NCBI GenBank assembly: GCA_014526335.1
Contig: JACTAT010000037.1
Location: forward strand, 12,972,139 to 13,036,138
Source of the DNA: Chrysaora quinquecirrha
Taxonomy: Eukaryota > Cnidaria > Scyphozoa > Semaeostomeae > Pelagiidae
Direction: 5' to 3'
Length of the DNA stretch: 64,000 bases
Both the position numbers and the translations under genes were made by a program. The notes under the pieces were generated by a model. It worked only from the letters and a program-made list of their open reading frames with translations, was not told where the DNA came from and ran no database searches. Within the stretch, counting starts at the first letter, position 1, and each line of letters begins with the position of its first letter. Below are positions 1 through 10,639 of this stretch, in pieces.

Positions 1-81
1 TATCCTTTGCATTTCAAACAAACTTATCAGCAGTTATTATGCATGCCAAAAAATAAACCCATTGTAAAAATTGATTTGTAG

Positions 82-198
82 GCGAGGTTCAAGCACGAGA
101 TGAAGACCCAGTCGATGATTATGATGATGCAATCGATCAGCTTGAGGATGATGATGATGATGATTTAGCTTCTTATCCTCTGCACATTGACCCACAGG
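82..198 (+). CDS. Acidic internal exon of a plus-strand gene (partial gene)
   Basis: This 117-bp open stretch lies between an acceptor (TTTGTAG) and a donor (G|GTATGG), both in phase 1. Its translation is strongly acidic, with a run of six Asp in the middle and the ending SYPLHIDPQG. The sequence shows clean splice sites, a length divisible by three and no stop. I infer an internal exon of a gene whose other exons lie before the window start or were not recognised downstream. No family was recognised. It could be a linker of an extracellular protein, since phase-1 symmetric exons are common there. Confidence 0.45.
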
Positions 199-254
199 GT
201 ATGGCTATTTGTTACAATCATTTTCACATGGAATACTGTTTCAATGCTTAAACT

Positions 255-360
255 ACACGCTAGCGAATCACGCACGCTATACTCACGCACGCTATACTCA
301 CTGCTGTGGTGGAAAAGCACTACTGTGGTGGGTTATTATGCTTGATGTGATGTTAAGACT
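255..360. repeat. MITE terminal fragment (CTAGCGAATC end family)
   Basis: This fragment carries CTAGCGAATC followed by copies of CACTACTGTGGTGGG and TTATTATGCTTGATGTG. The same words, in the same order, form the inverted ends of the MITE at about 44,183-44,820, so it is a solo end of that family. CACGCACGCTATACT is duplicated in tandem inside it. Confidence 0.6.
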
Positions 361-514
361 TTGAATTACAAACAAGGTGCTTTTGAAATAGATGAAGGTT
401 TATGTGGAAAGAAAGAAAAATAGAAAACAGAAAGCCTGTTTTGTGTTTTCGCAACAATCCCGATTTCTGACCTCGTTGAATTAGTTACTAACTGGCAATG
501 GCTGCTACTCTTAA

Positions 515-870
515 ATACCTAATTGCTGGGGGGGGGGGTTGGAATAGGCGGGGGGGTTGGATCTCCAGCCAGGATCTAATTGACGGGGTCTCGGAATAAG
601 CGGGGGGTCGGAATTTGTTTAATTAACTGTGCCAGAAAACTGCAGAAATGCAGTGCGACTGGCCCTATAGTACTTATAGGCTAAGACGATCCGAAGTATC
701 ATAACCATCAAATAGAATGTACAAGTGAAAATTCATACAAAGAAAGTCTAAGTGAAATAAGTTAAAATCATTGACACCAAATTGATGTAAATCTTAATAA
801 GCGGGGGGGGGGTCAATAAGAGTGGGGGGTTTTCAAAAAATTATTAGAGGGGGCAAGGTAATTAGGCACC
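515..870. repeat. G-rich MITE-like element
   Basis: Several runs of 7-10 G alternate with AATAAGC or GGAATAGGC. The left part ATACCTAATTGCTGGGG is roughly matched in reverse by TAATTAGGCACC near 860, which suggests degenerate inverted ends. A related short G-rich piece with CTGTAGG ends lies at about 1,323-1,422. Confidence 0.4.
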
Positions 871-2700
871 TAACAGTAATTGGAATAAGTGCACTCTTTT
901 AAGACAGGCGTTTATTAGAAGTAGGCGTTTAAGAGAGGCTTTTAACTTTCGAAGAAATATGTCTCCTCTTTTTTTATCAGAAGACAAAGTTGAGGACCCA
1001 GGTAAAGGAAGGGCGATAGCAAAAACAATAAGATTATCTGCAAAAGGGATTCAAAGTCTTGCAAGGAAAAGATGGAGTTGGGGAAGGAGACGAAGATGGT
1101 GATGCGATTCCATGGAACTTTAAATTAGAAACTGAAATCTTTAGAAAAAGATTTATATTTGTTGCAAACATGTCTTTTTCAACAATTAAAAAAGATGCTT
1201 TTTGATATTTTCATCATTATTTATTCAAGCTTTTTCTGAAAATGTTTTTGTCTTTGAGTAGAACCTCCCAAGCACACAAGCGCCCGACAAGCGCTCAATG
1301 GGTACTCTTTTGTGTTTAATTGTAGGCCTGTAGGGGGGGTTGAATAAGCAGGGGGAGAGGGTAGGAATTTTTATAAATTTTTCATAAATTTAGGGGGTCA
1401 TAATAAAATGACCTACAGGAAATCTCGCGAATATACCCTTAATGGCGGGGTGAAAATAAAATGGAGGGGTGGATATTTGTTTCACTCGTAAGTGCACTAA
1501 AGATGACCTTGTTATGCAGTTTTATGATATAATAGCAAACTCGAATTAGACGTTCGAATAGGGTGGAAAATTTCAAAAAATGCAATATGATCCTCCTAAA
1601 ATCAAGCACAATCGAGTACACGCACAAAACTTGTAAAGACTTTGAAAACGAATTTTTTCGGCATCCCTCAAAAAGCTGGAAAGATTCAGAGACATCGCAT
1701 AGAATGTCGCTACGCTGACTGTATAGACTCACAGTGTCGCCATACTCAAGGGCTGAAGAGCCCAAAGAAAGTGGAGGGAAGACGGAAGAATGCTGTATAC
1801 CACAAACATACCACACCTTATTCGTTGTTCGTATTCGTATTCGTTGCTTACCGAGGATGGTCTCCAAAATTTCGGTAATGGCGGCTTCAGTCTGGATTTA
1901 GGTCTAAAAAGTTCGGCTCAAAGACAGCAGCTTCTGTTTGTACCAGGTCTTTCTTTCTTATAAAACACCTCGTGAAGGCAATTCGAAACCATCTGCGTAG
2001 CAAAGGGGGACAGGGAGGGACAAGTGTCCCCCGGCGCCAAGTCTTAAGGGGCGCAAAATTATAAAATTCTGTAATACATTGAGGGATGAAAATCAAAGTT
2101 TGACTTCAAATGTGACTAAAAATGGAATATAGGGGGCGCGGCATTCTTGTATGCCTCCGGTGGCCGATGACGCTACTTACGACACTGTTCAAAACCAATA
2201 GTATGGGAAGCAAAGGAGAGTAATATGCCCATTGCAAAGAGCGAAGTCACTCATCTTCAAGAAATCAGGGATGCCTGCACGTATGGAGGGCAAGGGGGGC
2301 AAAGGTTTGAAGAAGGGCAACTGAGGGGGACGCCTTTGGGGCGTAGCCCCAAGAAAATTTTAAGTGACCACGCCCTTCAGAAGCCTGGAAAACGTGGGAA
2401 ACGCCCTTTAAATCTTTTCATTGACAATAAAACTGTTTAAGATTTACTCGATTTTGCAAGAGCAATCTTTTTTATTTGAAGAATTCTTATGCATTTAAAG
2501 TCATAAAGTTGAGTAATAAGATGTTGCTATTGGTTTTCGAAAAATGATTTTCTCTGTTCATTAATTTTTGAAAAATTACGGGCGACAAGTTTCACATCGA
2601 TTTTCCCTCGACCCAGAAACAAATAATGAAATCAATATATTATGGTCCTTTCTTGCCTTTCTTCTATTCTACAATTCTACAATATTTATCAGACAACTTT
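871..2700. other. Non-coding stretch with G-rich repeat scraps
   Basis: Short ORFs on both strands overlap each other and match no family I recognise. G/C-rich words such as GGGGGACAGGGAGGG (about 2,005) and GGGCAAGGGGGGCAAAGG (about 2,288) recur, and related sequence lies at 2,745-2,830. I see no splice-supported exon. Confidence 0.4.
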
Positions 2701-2704
2701 AAAG

Positions 2705-3613
2705 CTATTTTAAAAATAATTGTTGTCGCTGAGGGCACATCTTGCCCCTCCTTGCCCCCTTGGATAAGGGCAGGAGGGGCAGTTGCCCCTTATTTGCCCC
2801 ACACCGCAGGCGTCCTTGGAAAAGGGCTGAAACGATTAAGTTGACCAAAACGAATGACTGATTCCCTTGACCTCCAGTCCAGTGTGCTTTGATGACCCCA
2901 CTAAGTGCGACAATGAGAACGACGTACTCGGCAAAGACGAAACGGGTGTACTCCTGAACCACAAAATTCTCCATTATGAACCAGAATACAATGATGCAGA
3001 GAAGGAAAGCCAAGGCAGCAGTTACAAGCTTATCTTCGCTGACATTGTGGACGTAGTGGAAAGTCACAACAAAGTTGATGCAGGCTGCGATTGTGACCCA
3101 AGCGTTGTAAAAAATCACTCCATTCTGAACAAGAATTCGTACACACCAAACGTCTGCTTGGTTAGGCTGGGATTTCTGCTTCTTTAGATAATCATGAAGT
3201 CCTGTCAGAGCTGAGTAGACAGACAAGGCCAGGGCAATGACAATAGCAACCAGACATCCCAAGGAAATATTGAATTTCAGACGTGACCAGGCCAACAGCC
3301 ATCCTACATTCAAAACATCAGAAAGAATGTAGAAAGCGAAGTATTTCGGTGGTAGAATATCTCCTGGGTTTGATCTGAAAAGCAGCGTGATTGTATATAC
3401 GACCCAAGATATCTGGAACAGATAGATAAAGCCCCAAATTGCAAAAGTTCCATCCGTTGGCGTGATGTCTGTGTCGTGGTCATGAGAAACATTCGCGTTG
3501 GTCCTCGGAAAAAGTGGAGAATTCACCATAGAAAATCCATTCAGTCCAAGTAGGCCGACAAATGCTAACACATTTATTATGATCAAAGATTTCTTCGCTG
3601 TAGGAATCGCCAT
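2705..3613 (-). CDS. TspO/MBR-like multi-pass membrane protein (intronless)
   Basis: This uninterrupted 302-residue ORF has seven to eight hydrophobic segments. The signature TPTDGTFAIWGFIYLFQ near residues 52-68 resembles the SIWGxIYL motif of tryptophan-rich sensory protein (TspO/MBR) relatives. Members of that family are integral membrane proteins linked to tetrapyrrole or sterol handling in mitochondria and bacteria; the function of this long form is unknown. The start is the first Met after upstream non-coding sequence and is followed directly by a membrane helix. The last 35 or so residues (after about LIVSALF) are Arg/Lys/Gly/Pro-rich and encoded by the G/C-rich repeat at 2,745-2,830, so the original C-terminus seems replaced by repeat sequence or spliced away. 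The absence of introns in an intron-rich region suggests a retrocopy or a naturally intronless gene. Confidence 0.7.
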   Translation of the reverse strand: MAIPTAKKSLIIINVLAFVGLLGLNGFSMVNSPLFPRTNANVSHDHDTDITPTDGTFAIWGFIYLFQISWVVYTITLLFRSNPGDILPPKYFAFYILSDVLNVGWLLAWSRLKFNISLGCLVAIVIALALSVYSALTGLHDYLKKQKSQPNQADVWCVRILVQNGVIFYNAWVTIAACINFVVTFHYVHNVSEDKLVTAALAFLLCIIVFWFIMENFVVQEYTRFVFAEYVVLIVALSGVIKAHWTGGQGNQSFVLVNLIVSALFQGRLRCGANKGQLPLLPLSKGARRGKMCPQRQQLFLK

Positions 3614-3926
3614 TTTTAAACGGCCTAGCTTGCTCTAGCTCTACTTACTTGGTCTTGTTGTGAAGCAGCCTTTTGAGAATGAAATCTTTGCTGCAGGTTG
3701 TTTTCAAATTATACTTTGTTTGCATCACGTGACTTGATATGTCAAAGGCGACAAAGCGAACTCTGAACAGTCATGTCATGCCATCTTTTGGACAGTGGAT
3801 GAGGGACTTTGTCCAAGTTGTATAACACGCGTGATTTATGTAACACTAGCCCTTGCCCGTGTCTGACCACCGCCTCGTGACAACCTCCGCCTCATAACAA
3901 CCTCCGCCTTATAAGGTCTGTACATT
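3614..3926. other. Intergenic sequence upstream of the TspO-like gene
   Basis: This stretch holds the putative promoter side of the minus-strand gene and the start of a repeat region with CACCGCCTCGTGAC and CCTCCGCCT words. The same words recur near 7,860-7,910. No core promoter element could be assigned confidently. Confidence 0.3.
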
Positions 3927-5729
3927 CAAGTGATTCCATGGTCCTTACCCATACTTCTGTTTGCAGACGAAACTTCTACTTAGATCCTTTATTCTGGTCC
4001 TAGGTCCTTCTTTTGACCCTAGTTCAGGGTCCTGTTCCCCATTCCCTCTAAATGTTATGTTCCATGGGATTAGTTCATGATCTTTAAGCCATAATGGATC
4101 CTGTTTCTACTCCCTGTCCAGGGCATGAGGTAGCCCTTGCCCATCTCTGACGACAACCTGGTGACAACCCTTGCATCATAAGAACCTCTATCTTAAAGGT
4201 CTGTGCAGTGAAGGTGTTAGTCATTGCATGGCCCTCATCTATACTGCTGCCTGCAGATCAATTGTTTACTTATTGCCTTTTTCTAGTCGTAGGTCCTTTT
4301 CCTTGTTCCTAGTCCAGGGTCCTGTTCCTTGGAATTAATCTAGGTTCCTTAGTCCATAATAACTGGTCCTGTTTCTGCTCCCGTCAAGGGTCCCTTTACT
4401 CCAAGTGAAGGAACTGTTCCTTGGTCTTAGTCCAAGGGGCTCAGTCTATGAAAATTTTCTTAATCTTAGTTACACTTATCAAGTTACACTTAATGTTAAT
4501 CTTAACTTAATCTGAATCGTTTTCTGAATCCTTTTCAAGGTCCTTTTCCTTAGTTTTGTTATTGTTTATGCTCCTCAGTATGTCCTGTTCCTAGGTGTTG
4601 TTCCCGAGAGTCTTCATTATTCATGTTCCGCCAGTTCCACAGCATGCCCCTCAATGCGATTCCTTGGTCCAGGTTTTAACAACGTTCTTAATTCATGCTT
4701 CTGTCACAGCGCTTACGAAAATGCTGCTGACTGACTAATAGACAGATGTAAACAAACTACAACTTTAAAGAATACATTTTAAAAGCCTTATCATTTTCAA
4801 GTAAGGTGACGGAAACCAATTTATCACTATTATAAAGAGTTTTAGTAAAACTTTTACCCAGATCTCATGTCACAGGAATTTATTTTTTTAATATCAAGAT
4901 GAAACTTCAAGCGGTGGCCCAATGAATTAATTTGTTTATTATAAACTTAGTAAAATTCTTTGCTCTGTAAGTTGAAGTACAGTGAAATCATCGAGGAAAA
5001 AACATCGAAATAGAATCAGTATACTATTTGTGCGAGAGGCGGATGTCATGCAAAGGGCATGCACAGAGTTGTACCCCGACTTCCGTAAACAAAGCGAAAT
5101 CAACTTTCAACAGCCAAACGAATGTGTCAGTGAAAAAAATAATATTAGAAATTATTTTTCCTAAAGCAAACAGTGACTGAAAGGCTATTCTATGACGGAG
5201 AAATTTAGGCTAAATCATTCCCGATGAAAACAATTCGCTTTTTAAAGCAAATTTTAACTGAAGCCTTTTGAAATCACTATCATTTCGATTTATTGGAAAG
5301 GAGAACGTACCTGCAGTGCATGCTAACAAAGATCGATGGTGCTTGAGTAAGCATTGCTGTAACCTTAGACTTCAATAGGGCAGTCACCAGTCAGTAATGT
5401 AATGTACTGTACAGTTGCTTGCGAAAGTAAAACAATGAAACGAATAATACTGAAAATACATCTACCAGGCTTCCGTCAAAACAAAGAAAGTATTTGCCAA
5501 GTAGGCGGAAGTCATGCCAAGGGTCACGGTCAACACAGCATGCTTACATTGTTGTACTCTTGCAAAATGTAATTCACCTGTCAACAGTCCGAAGAAGTTG
5601 CAAGAGGAAAACAGAAATTATTTTCGCATGACTAAACAGAAAACCAAAACCCGTCTTTCTGGATCCAGAACTGGAAAATTCATTTTAATTTTCAATCATT
5701 TCGTAAGAAGAACCTGTTAGGAGTGCATT
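3927..5729. repeat. 1.8-kb tandem duplication, copy 1
   Basis: From CAAGTGATTCCATG to about 5,729 this unit repeats in order, with only small indels and substitutions, at 5,730-7,540. It begins with degenerate GGTCCTGTTCC/AGTCCAGGG words and continues with an AT-rich part holding CAGTGAAATCATCGAGG and GTCATGCCAAGGGTCACGG. ORFs of 60-100 codons inside it are not conserved in frame between the copies as a gene would be. Confidence 0.85.
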
Positions 5730-7540
5730 CAAGTGATTCCATGTTCCTTACCCATACTTCTGTTTGCAGACGTAACTTCTACTTAGATCCTTTATTCTGG
5801 TCCTAGGTCCTTCTTTTGACCCTAGTTCAGGGTCCTGTTCCCCACTCCCTCTAAATGTTATGTTCCGTGGTATTAGTTCATGATCTTTAAGCCATAATGG
5901 GTCCTGTTTCTACTCCCTGTCCAGGGCATGAGATAGCCCTTGCCCATCTCTGACCACAACCTGGTGACAACCCTTGCATCATAAGAACCTCTATCTTAAA
6001 GGTATGTGCAGTCAAGTTGTTAGTCATTGCATGGCCCTCATCTAAACTGCTGCCTGCAGATCAATTGTCTACTTATTTCCTTTTTTCTAGTCGTAGGTCT
6101 ATTTTCTTGGTCCAGTCCAGGGTCCTGTTCCTTGGTATTAATCTAGGTTCCTTAGTCCATAAAAACTGGTCCTGTTTCTGCTCTCTGTCAAGGGTCCCTT
6201 TACTCCAAGTGAAGGAACTGTTCCTTGGTCTTAGTCCAAGGGGCTCAGTCTATGAAAATTTTCTTAATCTTAGTTACACTTATCAAGTTACACTTAATGT
6301 TAATCTTAATTTAATCTGAATCGTTTCCTGAATCCCTTTTCAAGGTCCGTTTCCTTAGTTTTGTTATTGTTTATGCTCCTCAGTCCTGTCCTTTTCCTAG
6401 GTGTTGTTCCCGAGGGTCTTCATTATTCATGTTCCGCCAGTTCCACAGCATCCCCCTCAATGCGATTCCTTGGTCCAGGTTTTAACAACGTTCTTAATTC
6501 ATGCTGTTCTATCTGTCACAGCGCTTACGAAAATGCTGCTGACTGACTTATAGACAGATGTAAACAAACTACAACTTTAAAGAATACATTTTAAAAGCCT
6601 GAAAATTTATCATTTTCAAGTAACGTGACGGAAACCAATTTATCACTATTATACAGAGTTTTAGTAAAACTTTTACCTAGATCTCATGTCACAGGAATTT
6701 ATTTTCTAATATTAAGATGTAAACTTCAAGCGGTGGCCCAATGAATTAATTTGTTTATTATAAACTTAGTAAAATTCTTTACTCGGTAAGTGGAAGTACA
6801 GTGAAATCATCGAGGAAAAAACATCGAAAGAGAATCAGTATACTATTTGTGAGAGAGGCGGATGTCACGCAAAGGGCATGCACAGAGTTGTACCCCGACT
6901 TCCGTAAACAAAGCGAAATCAACTTTCAACAGACAAACGAATGTGTCAGTGAAAAAATAATATTAGAAATTATTTTTCCTAAAGCAAACAGTGACTGAAA
7001 GGTTATTCTATAACGGAGAAATTTAGGCTAAATCATTCCCGATGAAAACAATTCGCTTTTTAAAGCAAATTTTAGCTGAAGCCTTTTGAAATCACTATCA
7101 TTTCGATTTATTGGAAAAGGAGAACGTACCTGCACTGCATGCTAACAAAGATCGATGGTAATTGAGTAAGCATTGCTGTAACCTTAGACTTCAATAGGGC
7201 AGTCACCAGTCAGTAATGCAATGTACTGTACAGTTGCTTACGAAAGAAAAACAATGAAACGAATAATACTGAAAATACATCTTCCAGGCTTCCGTCAAAA
7301 CAAAGAAAGTATTTGCCGAGTAGGCGGAAGTCATGCCAAGGGTCACGGTCAACACAGCACGCTTACATTGTTGTACTCTTGCAAAATGTAATTCACCTGT
7401 CAACAGTCCGAAGAAGTTGCAAGAGGAAAACAGAAATTATTTTCGCATGACTAAACAGAAAACCAAAACCCGTCTTTTTGGATCCAGAACTGGTAAATTA
7501 ATGTTAATTTTCAATCATTTCGTAAGAAGAACTTGTTAGG
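5730..7540. repeat. 1.8-kb tandem duplication, copy 2
   Basis: This is the second copy of the unit beginning at 3,927, offset by 1,803 bp at the left edge. The copies are very similar, so the duplication is recent. The copy runs into the GC-rich module at about 7,600 with the words CCACGGGCGGCAGAG, which recurs at about 10,008. Confidence 0.85.
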
Positions 7541-7559
7541 AAACGAAAACATGAAAAAT

Positions 7560-7860
7560 CGAAATTAAATTTGATGCAAGTGTGCTTAAATGCGCGACTG
7601 AAATTTGTTCATGCCGGGCGATTGTTTCAAGTAGGACCAGTGACGCAGATCAAAGAAGAGGGGTTAGCCCCATTACCCCAGCGTCTGCAGCAGATACGAA
7701 AAAACGAAGTAGTTTTGGCTCGCCTACCCCACGGGCGGCAGAGTCTTGCGAAAACGGCACGTCGATATCTCATACGGCCTTTCCGAAACGACTCTGACAA
7801 AAAAGGTGTGATAATCCTCTTCATGCATTAGTTATAAGAGACTAGCTCTTGCCCGTCTAA
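7560..7860. repeat. Partial GC-rich module (CATGCCGGGCGATTGTT family)
   Basis: It shares GCCGGGCGATTGTT, CAGTGACGCAGAT, GGGTTAGCCCC and CCTACCCCACGGGCGGCAGAG with 9,880-10,030. It is a diverged copy that lacks the hairpin block seen at 10,120. The overlapping short ORFs on both strands are not supported as genes. Confidence 0.6.
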
Positions 7861-8640
7861 GACCAACGCCTCACGAAGACCACCGCCTCACGAGAACCTC
7901 CGCCTTATAAAGTTAGTGCAGTCAAGTTATTGACAGAAGTGATTCCATTTTGCAGATGTAACCTCTACTGAGTTCCTTAATTTATTCCTAGGTCCTTTTT
8001 CTTGTTTTAGTCCAGGTTCCTGTTCCCTTTTGCAACTTAAAATTCTGTTCCTTGGCCTAAATCACGGATCCTATAATGGGTCCTGATCCTGTTCCCAGGG
8101 TCCCTCTCAAGCCGAAGGTCCTGTTCCCCAGCCCCACCAACTGCTCTCTTGTTTGGCCTTAGTCCAGGGTCCTGCTTCCTGGTTCCACTTAAAGTCCTGT
8201 TCCTTGTCCTTAGTCCAGGGTCCGGTTCCCTTTTTGCCACTTAAGGTTCTGTTCCTTGGCCTAAGTCCAGGGTTCTTAAGTCTTGATAATGGGTCCTGAT
8301 CATATTCCCAGGGTCCCTCTCCTGTCAAAGGTCCTGTTCCCCAGTCCCACTTAATATTCTGTTATTTGGTCTTAGTCCAGGGTCCTGCTTCCTGGCCCCA
8401 CTTAAAGTCCTGTTCCTTGATCTTAGTCCAGGGTACTTGTTCCACTATAATGTTCCTTAGTCCTGAAATTATTTATTGTGGTTGGTCCATTCCTTTAGTT
8501 TCACTCCTGTGTCTTTCTTGTTGTTTCCTAATGCCAGTGAAGGTCCTGGTCCATGGTGTTAGTCCAAGGTCCTTTGCCTCTCAAGTTCCTTTCCTCGGTG
8601 TTGTCGTTCGACCAGTTCGTTGGTCCAGGTTTTTGATACA
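7861..8640. repeat. Degenerate GGTCCTGTTCC minisatellite
   Basis: The words AGTCCAGGGTCCTG, GTTCCTTGG and CCACTTAA recur at irregular 20-60-bp spacing, as in the start of the 1.8-kb duplication. The ORFs on both strands are by-products of this simple composition. Confidence 0.65.
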
Positions 8641-9860
8641 CCATTCTTCCTCTCTTGGTTTGAATGGGCATTTTAAACATGAAATTCACTTTCCTGTTTT
8701 TCAATAACCCTTTGAAATAAGGTAATGGAATAGACTATCATAGAGAAGTCTGTTCACAAAGCAATATATCCCATAAGAATGAACATGAATACATTGAAAA
8801 ACTTGTTTTGTCTGTAAATGACTTTATTTGTTCAGTCTCAATTCGGAGGGGTGATTCACTCCTTGGAAATCTCGTACACTTTGGCTGGAAATACCATTGT
8901 TTTCATGAAAATCCTTGGAAAATCATTTTGTTTTCATCGAAATTTCGTACGCGTTTTTGGAGAGTGAGATGCCCCTCGCTCAACGTGATGATAGCATGAT
9001 GAAAGAAATATGCTGCTTGACTGAACTAAGATAAACAATGTCATATCGAACCGAAACGAAATTTTTATCCCTACACACAGAAACTCGGGCTTGTATTGAA
9101 TTTGAAAACGGCTCAATTTGAATACCAAAAAAGTTTACAATTTTATTCTTTGGTCATTGAAATTTGGAAACGAAATTTAGGACTCCAGCGCCGTAAAAAG
9201 CAAACTTCTGAAGCACCCTTTTAGTTGCATTAAATATTTCGGAAATTTATTATTGATTCTGATGATTCTTAACGTTGATACGATTTTCGCCTTATAAACT
9301 TAGTGAGGTAAAAATCGAAAAGACTTTCATAAAAACGAAACTATATTTGCCTTGGAAGAGGGGGAAGATCCCTACGCACTGAGAAATTCAAGCTGGCATT
9401 GAGCTTGAAAACGGTACGATTTAAATACCAAAAAAAACATACCATTTTCATGTTTGTTCATTGAAATCTAGAAACGAAATTAGGACTCCAGCTCCGTGTG
9501 AAGCAAACTTCCAAAGCACCCTTGTAATTGCACTAAATATTTCAGAAAACCCAAAGAGACTTTCATCGAAATAAAACTATATTTTCCTCTTAGGCGGAAG
9601 TCGTGCCAAGGGTCACGGTCACGCACAGTAGGCTTGCTTTGTTCTACAAAGTTTAATCGAGCTGTCAACAAACCAAAGAATTAAGCAGTGAAAAGAAACA
9701 CAAAGAAATCAGCTTCGCCCAGCAGCACAGAAAACCAAAACACGGTTATTTCATCTCGAAAATAGTTAAATTCATTCCAATTTTTAATCATTTCGTAAGG
9801 AAACGGTGTTCTTAAACGAAAACACGAAAAATGGAAACGAATTTCGGCACGAGTTTAGTT
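8641..9860. repeat. AT-rich module with an internal diverged duplication
   Basis: About 9,080-9,260 and 9,390-9,560 are diverged direct copies. Shared words include TTGAAAACGG, AATACCAAAAAA, ACGAAATTAGGACTCCAGC and GCACTAAATATTTC. No gene was recognised. The end (9,600-9,640) repeats the GTCGTGCCAAGGGTCACGGTC word of the 1.8-kb duplication. Confidence 0.5.
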
Positions 9861-10320
9861 GAAACCTGCAAGTAAAATTCCGGCCTGCCGGGCGATTGTT
9901 GTTCAATTTCGACTGGCGCCAGTGACGCAGATGAAAGGAGGGTTAGCCCCAATTACCCCTGAAACGACGGCAGGTTTGGGAGAAACGAAGGGCGATGGCT
10001 CGCCTACCCCACGGGCGGCAGAGCAGAGAGCAAGCGGGAAAGGCGTACGAGGTGCGACGTCGGAGGAGTGACTGTGACAAAATCGGTTGCCATGACCACT
10101 CCTGTTTTAAGATAGCAGACTAGCTCGGCGGCTCGCGCTTCGCGCGAGGCCGCCATCGCTAGCTCCTGCGGAGGGCTTCTCGCCGCTACGCGGCTCGCGG
10201 GCGACGCTTCGCGTCGCTCTGCTCGGCTGCCGCTCGCTGCGCTCGCGGCAACCTCTCCAAACAACCGCTCCAAACTCGTTGGGTGGCGCATCCGTGCACA
10301 TAACAGGCTAGGCAAGATAT
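9861..10320. repeat. GC-rich module with a string of short hairpins, copy 1
   Basis: Between about 10,121 and 10,255 several short inverted repeats follow one another with tiny loops. Examples are CTCGCGC-TTC-GCGCGAG, GCCGC-TAC-GCGGC and GCGACGC-TTC-GCGTCGC. The block recurs at about 14,944-15,075. Base composition is far more GC-rich than its surroundings. Open frames through it on both strands reflect the CG-rich composition. Confidence 0.8.
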
Positions 10321-10639
10321 AAGGTGACTGAGGTCATACATACGCGGGATTTTAGCTGTGATAATCGTTGGTAATAAAAAGCATCATGTGAGCATGCAAC
10401 CTGATTAGGCATTTAATACCGAAAGAGTAGGAATCTAGAGTGGCATCGAACACAAGGGGAATTACCATTGTGAACATTATTTTTGAGGGTAAAAAGGAAT
10501 CTTAGTGGGAATCTCATAAAGAGGAAATGGACCAGGGGAATTTGAAATGGTAAGCTTTTCCTTGAGGGTACAGAGGATCATGTGATATGTGGATGACATG
10601 GGAAGGTAATATGGACAGAATAAATATCGCAAAAATCCT
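10321..10639. repeat. Spacer module, copy 1
   Basis: AAGGTGACTGAGGTCATACA, CGGGATTTTAGCTGTGAT and GAATCTAGAGTG are shared in the same order with 15,178-15,310. It separates the hairpin block from the 8-bp array in both cycles of the higher-order repeat. Confidence 0.7.

Noticed and set aside
1439..1867. 142-codon minus-strand ORF
   Set aside because: Overlaps other open frames, no domain recognised, no splice or start context; chance ORF likely.
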